In this document: piece after piece, positions 24,901 through 38,000 of the stretch
Layout of the letters: each line of letters begins with the position of its first letter
Position numbering within the stretch: the stretch's first letter is position 1
DNA from: Lagopus muta
Lineage: Eukaryota; Chordata; Aves; Galliformes; Phasianidae
Length of the DNA: 64,000 nucleotides
Reading direction: 5' to 3'
Assembly (NCBI RefSeq): GCF_023343835.1
Contig: NC_064433.1
Coordinates: forward strand, 64,378,032 to 64,442,031
The notes under the pieces: model-generated
Database searches by the model: none
What the model saw: the letters and a program-made list of their open reading frames with translations, nothing else
Told to the model about the DNA's origin: nothing
Translations under genes and position numbers: made by a program

Positions 24901-27900
24901 TCCCATGCAGCTTTGTTCTCTCCTTTAATACTTCTTTTCCTGCTGGTTTACCATCACTTCATCAGGGACTCTGCTCTGGGGCTTTGGGAGAACAGGGAGA
25001 CTGGGCATATTGGAAAGCTTTGGAAACCTCAGTGCAGAATCTCTTCACCCCACAACCTATCTTCTCCCACCCACTCTCTTTTCTTTTTCTGGTCCATTTC
25101 CCCTTTAAGTCTTTTGTTTTCTGAGAATGAGCAATTAAGATAATCAGGATTATTTTTTCTCTCAAAAAAACCTTTGTCACGTGCCCCATCAAACTTGCAG
25201 CATATTGTAAAGAAAAATACACCTGGGAGGGCTTAGGTGCTCTTCAAACTTTGTACCTAGCATACCAGCATTGTTGCATGCCCATATACCTAGAGTTGAT
25301 AGGAGGGGAGAAAGGAAGAAAAAAGTGAGGAGGTGTGGGAGGAGGATGGGGGAGACGAATACCAAGTTCTCAGGCAGAACAAGGGACAGCAGTTCCTCCA
25401 CCCCTATGTTTATTCCTTTCTCTACCTCCAATATAAGATGGACCATCCCTAGGCTGGGTAGTTTCTAAGAGGTGGTCTTCCCCTCCAACTTTTCCCACTT
25501 CTATGTTAGGACCACAGACCGTGCGTGCATGTATGGGTAAGCATAAACGATAGAGGGAGCTTACCAACAGGTAGGCATCATCTGGGGGTTTCAGCTGCCA
25601 GGTAAGAGTTGGGTTTTCTTCTCCTTGTTGAGCTGCCTTTTCAAGACAATGTTTCTGTCCTGGTCTGCCGTTTCCTCTTAGTCTAGCAAGTGCAGCTTCC
25701 ACGCCTGTGGGCTGCCACACAACAAAGGCATGTCTAAGGAGGCTTATCGCAGAGCAGACGTGTTTCCACTGGGGGAAGGACTTTTTCATTGCCTGGGCTT
25801 TGAACGAGCACAGAGGCACTCCGGGAGCTGCCTGGTGGAGCCTCAGCCCACCGCATGCATGTTCGGAGACGGGCCCTTTCCCGGACCTGACTGTCTGGCT
25901 GGTCCCACATGCCAGCCCTGGGGAGGGCACGCGCTGCTGCTGCCCCCGCAGTGCCACAGGTGAGCAGGGGACCCATTCACAATGGGATAGAGACAATCCT
26001 GTTAGCAGGGGCTGGCACCTGGCTGAGGGCTCCGGCTATAGGCAGGGAGATGTTGTGACCGTGGCCAGTAGCTGTCCTCCAGGCAGTGTCACCAGCCCAG
26101 ATGTGCATAGATGGAGTGGATGTGGTAGCTTTTGTATTCTGCTCATTTTATTTATTTCAGTACTCCCTCAAAAGGCAATGTTAAAGTAGGATTGGGTTTG
26201 ATTTTATTTTTCCTAAGTGTAAAACACCACATTTTTCCCTCCTTGATCCTCACAGTGACGAGAATGTCCCTGGTTTTGATGGCTCCTTCTTAGCTATGTT
26301 CAAGAGAACTTCTGCTATTTCACAATTAGTATTACAGAATGCATTGGCAGAATTAGGCAATCCTTTCACTTATGCATCTACTCTTCCTTGACTATTATGG
26401 AGAAGAGCAGCTTTAAATATGGGAAGAATTTTTTTAAGACAGAAAACAGCCTTACACAGTGCATTCTTAATTTCTAATAAAAGTTACAAAATGGATTTAG
26501 AAGGACTAACCCATGGAAGATGTCTAATATCTTCAGAGTGCAATGTAAGCTTCTGAGGATACTACTTGTAATCAGGAAATTCTGCTTAGATGCCATTTGA
26601 TTGAAGGAAGAGAAAATGTTTTGTCTGTGTGTACACATTTAACTGTTTATGCTTTGGTATACTTGTTTATTTTCTCACCATATGGTTACTTGCTTACGTA
26701 AGAGCTAAATACCTTTACTGCCAGAAAACCTGCATTGTATACAGGCTTAGCAATAAGGACTGCTAAAATCAAGAAATATGTTTTTATCATTGCAAATATT
26801 ACATGGTGAAGATATGTCTTAAAACAACAAGCAAATCTAAATCTTGTGTCAAAGTAATTGTTAGTGCAGTTAGGAGTTTGTTGTCTAAAAGACACGACTG
26901 TAAGAAATTTTTGTGTACATGTGTATGCATCCATGCCTAAGCCCATCTGCAGTCACACAGATGTTGATAAAACTCTAGTCCTTTGTTACAGTTATCAGCC
27001 TATCTGGTCCAGTAACCTGGCCTCAAGGAAATGTTGTGCCACTGCTTTGGATTATTCTTTTCCAACATTCCTGCCATGTCTGGGATGGAAGAGCCAGTAC
27101 AGGCTATCTGTCCTCATGTTTCATGACGAACTGGAGAAAAGTGGTGCCCAGGATGACAGGGCAAAAAGCTAAGGTTGTTGTTACACACAGGTCCCCAGCC
27201 AACCGGGTCAGACTCCATGGGTAACTCCTTGGTCTGATATCTCTGACCCACAGCGCAGCTGGAATTGCATTACAAATTCTCCCTGTATAAAACCAATGGA
27301 ACCAAAAAGACCTTTGAGTGACAGTAGTTTGTGGCATATAAACCCATATTTATACTTGTTGCACAAAAGAGGAAAGGCTAGAGCTAACAGTGCAGTGGTC
27401 TATGGGGGCACAGTGTTCTGTTCTCTGCCTTAACAGCTTCCTTCAGAGACACTGCCTGCACATCTGAAGAGATGTGCTTGTACTGACAAGTATAAGAGTT
27501 GTTCGAGCACTGCTGTTGATCCTCTGTCCTTTCACAAGTTGTACTCAGTGTGGCATGATGCATTCAAGCACCAGACATTAACTTGTATGATGCAGTTAAG
27601 TGTGTCTTATTCCATCTCAGCAACTCCACGGCACATTTTTCATCAGTCCTGTATATGGGGTGCAGTGGAGATCATACATGTCCCTGCTGCCCTGCTAGAC
27701 CTTCCCAAATTGGACGCTGCTTTGCTCAAAAATAAGGAAAAATATCTTCATCCATGTTTCAGATGTTATCCCTTCTGTTTCTGTAAAATAAATGCTTATT
27801 TCATGTGCTTACGTGGCAGCACACTATGAGTCACACCCATACTCCTAAGATTGAATGAATTTACCCCCATGTGAGCGCTGTGAGGTACATGCAGTCATTC

Positions 27901-28942
27901 CCCACTGTACAAGTTTGGGAGTGTGGCATGCAGTGTGATGTTTCCCAACACCACAGCAGAGGGAGAAGGCTGTAAGTTTTCTGCAAGCACAAGATCCTTG
28001 AAATTCACAAATACGAGTGGATATACATACAAACATAGATATTTTTAAAACCTTCTATGTCTTTCATTTGTGTAACATCTCTGTTTTAGACAAACATAAA
28101 AGAATAAGAATTTCTATTTTCGGCCAGCAGTTCTATAAAAACAGTGCTGCTCAAATGTGAACACAGAAGCTGATTTCATAAATATTTACAGATCTGATTT
28201 AGAGAGATTGAAACTAAGAACCAAGTACTGTACCATGTAAGTAGAGATTTAAGAATTACTGATACCTTCTGTTCCCAAAGTGCAGCATTTAGGTTTTCTT
28301 TACTTCTTTGTATTTACCTGCAAAGAAGCAAATTCACAATTTTCCTGTAACAATTGACAAAACCACTGAGCCCTAAGGCCCTATCTGAAATGGTAAAGGG
28401 AGCTAAACCTCTTTATTCTTGTGTAACTCATTAGCTAACATCAGGCGATTAGAGCTAATGTTTCAATCTAAAACAATTCAAGTCCCTCATTAACAAGACT
28501 AGATTTCCTTTGATCTAATTACTCAATGTCCCACATATGTGGGAAATTCAGAGATCAGCTCTGAGAAATCTCTGCAGACATGGTCACATCCAGAAATGTG
28601 AACTTACATATAGGTTCCAGAAATGTGATTTAAAATGTTAACTAGCCTCACTTAGTCTGCTGATGATGCTGGGCAAATGTTCAATGAAATCACATTGATG
28701 ATAGCACAAGAATGAAGATGAAGATTGTTTACTGAGTACGATTTAATCTTCATTATGATAGGCAAGTGGATTGCAAATTTCCTTAATTAAACATCCAGTG
28801 CACTGGTCAGATTCTGTTGTAAAGTTTGATAATTGCTGTTGTAGCGAAAACAGTACAAGAGGGTGTTGCTGTCACATGACAAACTTTGAGGCTGAGCTGA
28901 AAGGATGCCCTTTAAAAATGTTCTTCGTGTTTTCTGGTTTAG
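18961..28942. other. PDE3A-SLCO1C1 intergenic / SLCO1C1 5' region
   Basis: About 10 kb without a recognised coding exon or CR1 copy. Its open frames are short, frequently overlap on opposite strands and resemble no known family. The region must contain the transcription start of SLCO1C1, because the first coding exon opens at a splice acceptor (28942). The best candidate is the GC-richer patch at about 25560-26100. AT-rich simple sequence occurs at about 22600-22685. Confidence 0.6.
25560..26100 (+). promoter_or_regulatory. GC-rich patch, candidate SLCO1C1 promoter / 5' noncoding exon
   Basis: Compared with its flanks this segment is clearly GC-richer and contains several CpG sites (for example around 25865-25935). 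It ends one stretch with CCACAG followed by GTGAGC at 25962, a good donor consensus on the + strand, about 3 kb upstream of the SLCO1C1 first coding exon acceptor. Open frames run through it on both strands, as is usual for GC-rich DNA. The assignment is inference only. Confidence 0.25.
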
Positions 28943-29085
28943 AGGCAGGGGATATCATGGAGATTTCTTCAAAAGAAAATGCTCAGTTATTCTCAAACAA
29001 CATAATCCTGCCTGTTGACCGATCTTCATTCAAATCTGAATCTTCTACTTCCAAGGAAAAGCAATCATGTTGTGGAGGTATAAAG
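28943..29085 (+). CDS. SLCO1C1: SLCO1C1 first coding exon (5' UTR end + codons 1-43)
   Basis: The acceptor TTTCTGGTTTAG ends at 28942, giving 14 nt of 5' UTR before ATG 28957. It encodes [12 protein letters not shown] and ends CCGGIK at a phase-0 donor (GTAGAG, 29086). The upstream sequence stays open in frame, so the ATG was chosen by homology and by the acceptor. Confidence 0.93.
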
Positions 29086-32000
29086 GTAGAGTAAGAGCTT
29101 TTGAATATTCTGGTTGGGGCTTAGAAAAAAAAAAAATTATTTATTTTTTTTGTAAACTAACCCTTTGTAAGTTGTGATTATATGTTGGTGAGTCAGTACA
29201 AAATTATTAAAGACACTTCAAAGCCACAGTAGTATCTGCCTCTGATCTGTATTTGCCTAACTTTTGGCAATATTCAAATATAACATGTTGACTGAGGCTT
29301 GCATATTATGGGATCTTCATCCTGAAGGGTCAGTTATATCCTCCTTTTATTGTACCATGCTATTTTCGTGAAGTTAAGAACAAAGTATGAGAAGCCAGAT
29401 ACTACAGTCAGACAGACAGATGTTAGTACAGATGGCATTTTTAAGATTGTAGCCTTCCAAGTGCTGGGAAATATTATTTATATTATGATCTGTGTGTTCT
29501 GAGTCCAGTGTTGTTGTAACATTCTTGATTCGAGAAAACTTTGTATGAAAGCACTTTGAATCGAAGTATCTCTGCTTTATTAGCATTCCTGGTACCCACA
29601 GTACTACACTGATGCAATGGAAGCCCCCTGCCTTACAACAAGGCTATACCTCAGACCACTGCCCCTTGGAGGAGGATTCCCCACTTTCTGGGACACCTGG
29701 GGTACAGAAGACAATATGATGATTTGCACATCATCTCTACCCACTTTTCAAAGCCAAGTTGTGAAAAGCTGAGACTCCTGGGTGGGGTCTCAATAAATCA
29801 CCATGTAACAGTGAGAAAGATGATTTGAGTTATATGGAAAATGATTCATCAGCCTTGCCTAGCTCTTTACAGATAGCATTTTTTTTATTATTTATTTTTG
29901 TTGTTCTTCCAAATGAACGAAGATACTGGCAATTTATTCACAGATCCCGATTCAGCTTCCAATTAAGTCACCAAGACCAATGCCTATTCAACTGAAGTCT
30001 ACAAATTAAGCAAAGCAGTTAAGATATAGTCATGTTAATGAGTCTAATAACTGCTATCAACATTTTATTTCCTCAATATTCTTCCTGATTTTCCCTGCTC
30101 CTGTAAAGGCCTGGAATTGGGATCCTGCCTTGAAACAGAAGATGAGTTGTATTAATTACATTTGTAGCACAGTAGTAATTTATCATTGTTCTTCCATTTG
30201 CTCTAAAATAATCCAATCCTTTCACTGAATAAAACTCCAATCATAGATTAGCCAATTAGGAATCAGCTTATTAGATCCAAAAATAGAAAAGAAATAATAT
30301 TTCAGCTCAGATTTTTTCTGGGCCACTTTTTTTTTTTTTTTTTTTTTTTTTTTGCTTCTGAGAACCACAATGTTGTGATTAACCTTTGGACTGAAAAAAA
30401 AAAACCGACAAAACAATGTGTTGTGTTGTTGATGGTGATTTGTTTCTTTTTGTTTTCTTTTCTTTTGAACTAATTACCAGCATTCCTGTGTTTCAAAATT
30501 ACCTTCATAAACAGAAAAGATAGGATTAGATATTTTACTTACAGTCATTCACAGACCACTGAACAAAGTGAAATCCTGTGCACCTTTCTGTCCCAGATCT
30601 AAATCAGGAGCATTTTTCCACTGTTGCACATGTTCTCCATCTCTCTGCAGGAACAGCTCCAAGCCCACTAGAAAAATGTGTACCAGAGGGACAGAGAAAT
30701 TAGACAGTTCTAATTTCACCTGTATGATTTTCTTGTGGAAAAACCACAGTTGCTTTCACATTGCTATTCAAAATCCAAGAGCATAAACACACAGAAAATG
30801 TAAAAGATTAAGGCAATATTTTTAATAGAGAGATTTTTGAGAGCCTTCACCATGGGAAATAAGAACGAGATGCTGTTCGTTTATACAGAAATGCTTCTGC
30901 AAGAGAAATAACCAGCTCTGTATAAAGAAAAAATGCATTGAATGTGACACAGAGCTATTTTTGAACCTTGACGTGAGAACTGGCATCCAACAGTGACGTC
31001 AATATTACTACTAATGTGCCTTGTCAAAAGTGATGTCGTAAGGAGTGTTGCACTGGCAAGGTTCCAGCATGATGGAAAAGCTTCCAGCCAGATTTCCCAC
31101 AAGTCAGACCTAAGGAGTAGGACAAGAGTCTTAGCCTCACTGTATATCATACAAAACTGTGTATTTTAATTTTTTGTTTATAGTTTTTGACACTTTTTGC
31201 AAACAGCAGCCATATATATTCAATTAATCCTGCCTGTATTTGAAGGTAGAAGGCAAACTTGTGGTTTCCAACATCAACCTCATGGTGTGTGAATATCCCT
31301 GGAACTAGTAAATTTAGTAAAGCTATGTTTACATTAGGCAATAGCACTGTAGGAGTGGAACAGCTGGTTCTGAGGACCTTGTGTTCATCCTACATTTCAG
31401 TGTGGGGAGTTATGTCAGGCTTGATATTTATTGTTATTTCAGGCTGGGAATCCTGTCCCAAACACTGAAGAGCCCTTAGTTGTTATAGTGCCTTTCTGGA
31501 GTGCATCTTCCACTTTAACTATTTTGGCAGGAATTTATTCTGCTTGTTTGTAGTGTGAACCACTGGGGTCAAAAAATTTCATTTCCAAAGCCCAATCCTG
31601 AGTCAGACTAGGACATTAATGCAGATGTGAAGCAGCTTAGAAATAACTAATAAAGTAAAGCAATCTTCCTGATTTTAATCACTGACAATTTCTTTCACAG
31701 ATATTTCTTGGTGCATTATCTTTTGTTTATTTTGCTAAAGCACTGTCAGGAAGTTATCTAAAAAGCACTATCACGCAAATAGAAAGAAGATTTGATATCC
31801 CTTCCTCCTTGGTTGGTGTTATTGATGGCAGTTTTGAAATTGGTACGTGCTGTATAAATTCATTTTTGCTTTTAGAAAAAAATACGATGCAATTCTTTGT
31901 GAAAAAATGTTTGTAAGAATCTTCTCTGACTGTTAAAACTGAGCAAGGTTTACTTAGTAGTAATCATTATGACTATCAGTATGATTACACTGGATAGGAT

Positions 32001-35000
32001 ATGGTTGCTAACACATGCAAATCAGCATAGTCCTAAATATTTTGTGATTTGATATGCTTATCTGCTAGTTAATTAATACTAATAGACATGCTAACTGAAA
32101 AATGAGAATTCAACAACTTACAAAAATTTCAGCCTTCTCTCTCCTTCAGTAGCGATACAAAACTCTGACTGTGTAATCTGTGTTCATTGTCCAGCCTTGC
32201 ACTAAGATTAGGAGTACGACATCATTTCTTGCTATTTCAAATTACTGGCTTTGTCTCTTGGCTGTTCAGTGAGTTGTGGTATTCATGGGAATGAAATCTT
32301 AGTTGGAATATAAAGCACTGTTGCTCTACCATCTGACACAGTTATCTTTTCCAGTTGTTTTTCCAAATGTTTTCTTATCATGAAAGGTACTGGGCTCCTG
32401 TAAAGATGCCTGGAAAGAGGTTGAAGTACCAACCACATGCAGTCAACCCTCTCCCCTGAAATAGCTGCATACATTGTGAATAATTTTACTAGGGGGTGTT
32501 TTATCAACAAACCATTAAACTTAGTTTTCCTTTTGTACTCTCTAAGGGAACCTCCTAATCATAGTTTTTGTAAGCTACTTTGGAGCGAAGCTTCACAGGC
32601 CAAGAATAATTGGAGCAGGCTGCTTAATTATGTCAGCTGGAACATTCCTAATTGCAATGCCCCAGTTCTTCATGGGACGGTAAGCGCAAAATGATTGGTA
32701 TTTTCCAACCGGGCGATGCATGCTGGATACTAGTTCACTGAGATATGTAAGCATTGACTGTGAAAAGGTCCACAAAAATAGTTGCATACAAATGTGGATG
32801 TTGAATCTAATATTTATTACAAAGACTTATTTTATTATGGCAGAGATAATATTTTAACACATATGCCATCCCAAGTTTTAATCAACTTAAGTTTTATTAG
32901 CCTTCGAGCTCAAATATCAGCTGTGTTTTGACATGGTTTAAGAATTATTGAAGATTTGGTGAAGAGATGACAAATCATGAAGACAATATGAGTATCAAAC
33001 AAGAGTCAGAGTGAGCACCCACTGTCTGATTCTCTTTAGTACAGATTAATTTATCACAGTACATTAGATTTCCTGTTAAACTGAAATGCATCACTGTGAC
33101 AGAGAGAACCAAATGGGGAATATTCATACATTACTACAATATAAGCCAAGTGACATTTATCCACTACAAACAGATCATTTGTAATTCTAGATGCACATAA
33201 AATCTGCATTCAAGTGCTGTATTTAAGTGCTCTCCTCCATGGTAGCAAGAGATTTGTTTGTTTCTTTTTTCTTCTAAGTTGGGAGAGTAAAAAAACAACT
33301 TTGGTTTGTAAACAGATATCAGTATGAAAGATTTCCTTCCACCGTCAATTCAACTGTTAGCATCTCTCCATGTCTGCAGGAGAAAAGCCAAACTCCACTC
33401 TTGGCCCTGGAAAAATCTCAAGCCAAAATAAATGCAGGTGAGAGCAATCTATTTTACATACTGTGGTGAGCACCATAGAACATACCTGAAGGCTCTCAAA
33501 CACTGGCTTTATTAGAATGAAAAAAAAAATTGGAATCAGAAGGACCTATCCCATGGAAAAGCCAGATCTTTCTAGTGAAACAAGTTTTTTAAAAGCAAAT
33601 GAACATCTGCCTCTACTCATAGTCTTTTCAGGATGCCTCCTCAGATGCCTTTTCAGGCTGCCACCTCTTCTCCAGCAACTTTCTGCAGCATTATGGCTTG
33701 CAGAAACCCCAAACTTACATAGGACTCACACAGGAAAGCTTTGGTCTTCTCTCTGTCAGGAAACGAGCTTTTGGGTCCTCGTCACGATGGAAATAGCAGA
33801 TTAGGTCTTCCAGACTGCAGACCCACTTCCTCATTTCTCTTCCTGCCCACTGCCCTCTGTTTTGCAGAGCCGGAAGCTGTCTCCCCACTGAGGTGTGCTC
33901 AGCACAGGGCAGAGGAGCTGAGGGGAGGCCTGATGGCAGCTGCAGCTCCGCACAGCGAGCGGAGGTGCAGCGCTGAGCTCTGCTGTGTGACAGCGACAGG
34001 GCCAAGGGAACGGCATGGAGATGTCAGGGGAGGGCAGCTGGGGGTCAGGGACAGGGGCTGCAGCACAGGGCTGTGGGCATGGAACGGGCTGCACAGGGCT
34101 GTGGGCACTGCGCTGAGTGCCAGAGTTCACGGAGCATCTGAACAGCACTCTCAAGACACAGGGTTTGAATTTTGGCTGGTCCTGCATGCAGCCAGGAGGT
34201 GGGCTGGAAGATCCTTGGGGTCCAACTTTGGATGTTCTGTAGTGCTAAGATATTTATAAAACTGGCCAACTTTTAATGCGTTTTACTAATTACCTGGAGT
34301 AGTTCTTGCTGGACGTGTATCCACCTCAGTCTCATGGGGTTAAAACTGCTACCACCACCGTTGGCCCCAAAACTTTTTTCAGCTTTCCCACTGCTTTTCC
34401 CATGTTAAAAGCATTTTAGAAGTCCTGTGCATTCACTGTGAAAACGTTATGATAAAACCACATAGTTGTCTCTCTTGTGATATACCCAGGATGTGAAAAA
34501 GAAGCAGGCTCTTCCATGTGGATCTATGTTTTACTGGGAAATCTTTTGCGTGGAATAGGTGAAACTCCTATCCAGCCTCTAGGAATTACATACATTGATG
34601 ATTATGCCATTGAAGAGAATGCTGCCTTATACATTGGTAAAGTAAATACTTCACATTTTTTTTCCTAATGGATTTTTCCTTAGAGAAAATATTTTTACTA
34701 ATGGAGTGACTGTTGTTAAATTGACTTGCCCTGATTGTTTTACTTGCATTATTTCCAATATTAAAGTTTATTTAACAATCGTATACATTAAGGGTTCCAA
34801 CTTCCCCTTTAATTACACTAGCACAGTTCCATTATCTTAATTTGAGGAAAGAATTTGATCTAGGGTTCCTGCTGTTACTCTAATCTTCCTAATTCTTCTG
34901 AATGGAGACTGCTGAGCCTCTGTGCACATTCAGTTCTCTGGAAAGTGATAAAAACATGTGTTATTTTAAGCACTTAAAATAGAATTTCAGTGGGCACTCA

Positions 35001-38000
35001 TGACTTCCCCTTCAGACTGAAGCAGGATTACAACCAATAGTAATTGAGGCTTGAAAAAGTAGATATCACCTTTTTCTTCTTGTATTCATTGTGTGAAGAG
35101 ATCTGTATATTCACCTAAAGTATTACCGAAAGGTCTTTCTCCATCAACATCTCCTCTCACAGTTTCTAGCTTGGAAAAACCTCAGGATCTCTGTTTAAAA
35201 GATTCAGTCTTTCCAGATTTCCAGATCAGTTTTGAACATTCAAAATACGGAACGTTTAGCTTAAGGGGTTTTGAAATATGGTAAGATTGGATACCAAACC
35301 AAAGTGATTTTTCTACTTGCTCATTGTCTAACACAATTTAAAATTTATTTTGGTAAATGATATTTGTTTTCCAATTACTTGAATCTAGCCAGCTTTTTAT
35401 AGTTTATAGTAATTATAGATTGGTGCCATTATTAAGTTTAGGCTATCTAATTCCGTGATTTATTATGTTGGACTGAATTTTGGTTTTTAATTGTTCTTCA
35501 ACAACAAAATATCAAAGTGACATTGAAGTGCGTGAAATTTTATTGTTGTTTTTTCCTTCTTGCAAAAGTGCTAATTTGAGTAACTGATGTGCAAGAGAGC
35601 AAAGGTGGATTAGTCTTTTAAGACTGTCTCACTTGTTACCTATCATGTTGTATTCTGTTCTTTTGTGCAGCAAGAGCTGATGTTCACTCAGAAGAGTAAC
35701 AATTCCGTGGTTTCCATTACAGGCTGTGTACAGACACTTGCAATTATAGGTCCAATATTTGGCTTTCTTCTTGGATCTCTGTGTGCCAAACTTTATGTTG
35801 ACATTGGCTTCGTAGACCTTGGTAAGTCAGAAAACTCAAGTTTAAAAAAGTCAGTTAAGTTCTAGTATGCCTGTTTTAGGCATGTGTTCCAGTTAAAGAA
35901 CTATTAAGTTAGCTTTTATAGATAAAAGGCTAATGAGGGCAGAGCAGCTACTCTCTGAGATAAAATGGATGACTGCCGTGCAGTGCCTCATGCAGTACAA
36001 TCTATCCACAAGGCCAAATATGGAAGAAATAGGAGGCCCGATGCTCCCTCCGACCCAGCTCAGCCTCAGCTGCGGCCCTCAGGTGCTGTGCTGGTGAGTA
36101 GCTACGGGGAGACAGTAGGCACCTGGAAGAGACAGGACTGAGGCTCCTGCCAAGAGAATTCCTTTTTCATTTTCCAATAGACCATCATTGCAAAGAAAGC
36201 GGGTCTTGCAATGCATGCAAGAGCTCTTAACTAACTTCCTCCTGATACAACACCTTTCTCCTAGCTGGGCTTGTGACTCTTAAGCAGAACAGCATAGTTG
36301 GTGCAGCAGTGTTAACTGGACCACTGTGTGGCCCGATCCTCATAGCCTCTTTAGGAACATGTGAGCAGAGTTTTGGGACACCCTGATGTAAGGAACAGGA
36401 CACCAGTGTGACACACGAATCAGCAAACCTTGTCACCTCCCTGAAATTGCTAAATTGCTCTAATATTATCCATAGAGACACATGGCACAGCTAAACCTGG
36501 TGGCGGGAGAGCGGACTTCTCTGGAGAAAATTTTCCCACAAAATCATCTTCATTGCTATCAGCAAAGATTCCTTAAACAACTTTTTTTCTTTTTTTTCTT
36601 CTTTCTTGACTTTCTCCAGACAGCATAACAATAACTCACAAGGATGTGCAATGGGTGGGAGCCTGGTGGCTGGGTTACCTAATAGCAGGTGTTATCAGTG
36701 TTCTGGCTGGTATTCCCTTCTGGTTCCTGCCCAAGCACCTCCCAAAACCAGAGAGCAGAAAGGACTCCAGCACCTCTTCTGAGCAGTCCAAATTCATCAC
36801 TCAGGATAACAAAGAGCAACAAAAATCTTACCAACCGCAAATGAAGTTTGCAGAGATGGCAAAAGGCAAGTCATTGGAGCTTCTGTCCTCACTGCTGAGT
36901 CTTTCTACACTAGCTTTCAAACTTTTTAACAACCTCAGAATTATTTTTTTTCCCTCAGATGTCAGTTTCCACATAATTTGTATGCACAAAAAGGGTCTCT
37001 TAGTTGTTCTGTAGACCTGCTCTTGCATGTAGAATTTATCCAGCTGAGAGTTTCAAAATAATGCTAGTGATACAGCAAATATAACAAAACTGTAACAGTT
37101 TGTCATTCACATAATTTGGCTGTTATAGATGTGGGGTGTCAAAACTGACAATCTCAGTTTCTAGTAAACCTTCTTTTTCTTTATAGTCATCCATAAAATG
37201 CATGTAATGGCTGATCAGAATAAGGATAGGAACATACCAGGTACAGAACTTCAGGAGACTAACTCGATTTTAACAAAAGTGTATTTTTTTTGTACAACTG
37301 CATTTCCTTGGCTGTACATTGCCAAAAGTATTTTCTCTCAATACTTCAGTCTGTAACTCAATGACTGTGCTTGCTGTCAGCTGTGCATAGCACCATCTGC
37401 TCCTAATTTCAGCTGAAAGATGTTGTGGCTGTTGAGGACACAAAGTAACAGCTCATCCCTGTTTTCTGACCAAAAGAAAGTACCTAAATCAAGGTGACTT
37501 CTGGAAAGCTGATTCTTAGTACTTCAGTCCACCATTCCAAGCATCCAGGAGTGCATCTCTTACAAACATAGTGGGACTCTATTCCCCAGAACATATCGTG
37601 CATTTCTCCTCTGGAAGATGCAGATTACAAAGCAATATTCACGGCAGTTTTTCTCTCTCTGGTCTGTTTGTCATTTCTCCTGTTTTGTCTTACAGACTTC
37701 TTGCCATCACTGAAGAACCTCTTTGGAAATCCAGTTTATAGTCTGTATTTGTGTGCAAGTATCCTTCAATTCAATTCTTTAATTGGCATGGTGACATATA
37801 AGCCAAAATATATTGAACAACAGTATGGGCAAACATCTTCAAAAACTAATTTTGTTATAGGTAATGCTATATCTGCTTTTTGATTCCTTAAAAAATGGAC
37901 ATTTTAGTATTGGTGTATGAATACATAAAGGGAAAATTGCTCTTGAGGCTATGTTTTTTTTTTCTCCCTTCTTTCCTAACTGGCTTTTAAGTAGTTGCTC

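Larger units (their letters stand above)
29086..31700 (+). other. SLCO1C1 intron with poly-T tract and CRE palindrome
   Basis: GT-AG intron of about 2.6 kb. It holds a T/A-rich stretch at about 29125-29150, poly-T at 30327-30353 and a perfect TGACGTCA at 30994-31001. No exon was recognised. Confidence 0.8.

Noticed and set aside
25370-25996. 208-codon open frame on the minus strand, the longest in the window
   Set aside because: It overlaps long open frames on the other strand in a GC-rich patch, shows no recognisable domain, and its composition follows local GC rather than codon bias.
33741-34259. 172-codon open frame (+) with overlapping minus-strand frames
   Set aside because: GC-rich, repeat-containing SLCO1C1 intron; no family resemblance; stops are absent because of base composition.
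36870-36871. GT at 36870 as the SLCO1C1 exon donor in place of the GC donor
   Set aside because: It would add four bases and put the next exon out of frame, meeting a stop after about a dozen codons.
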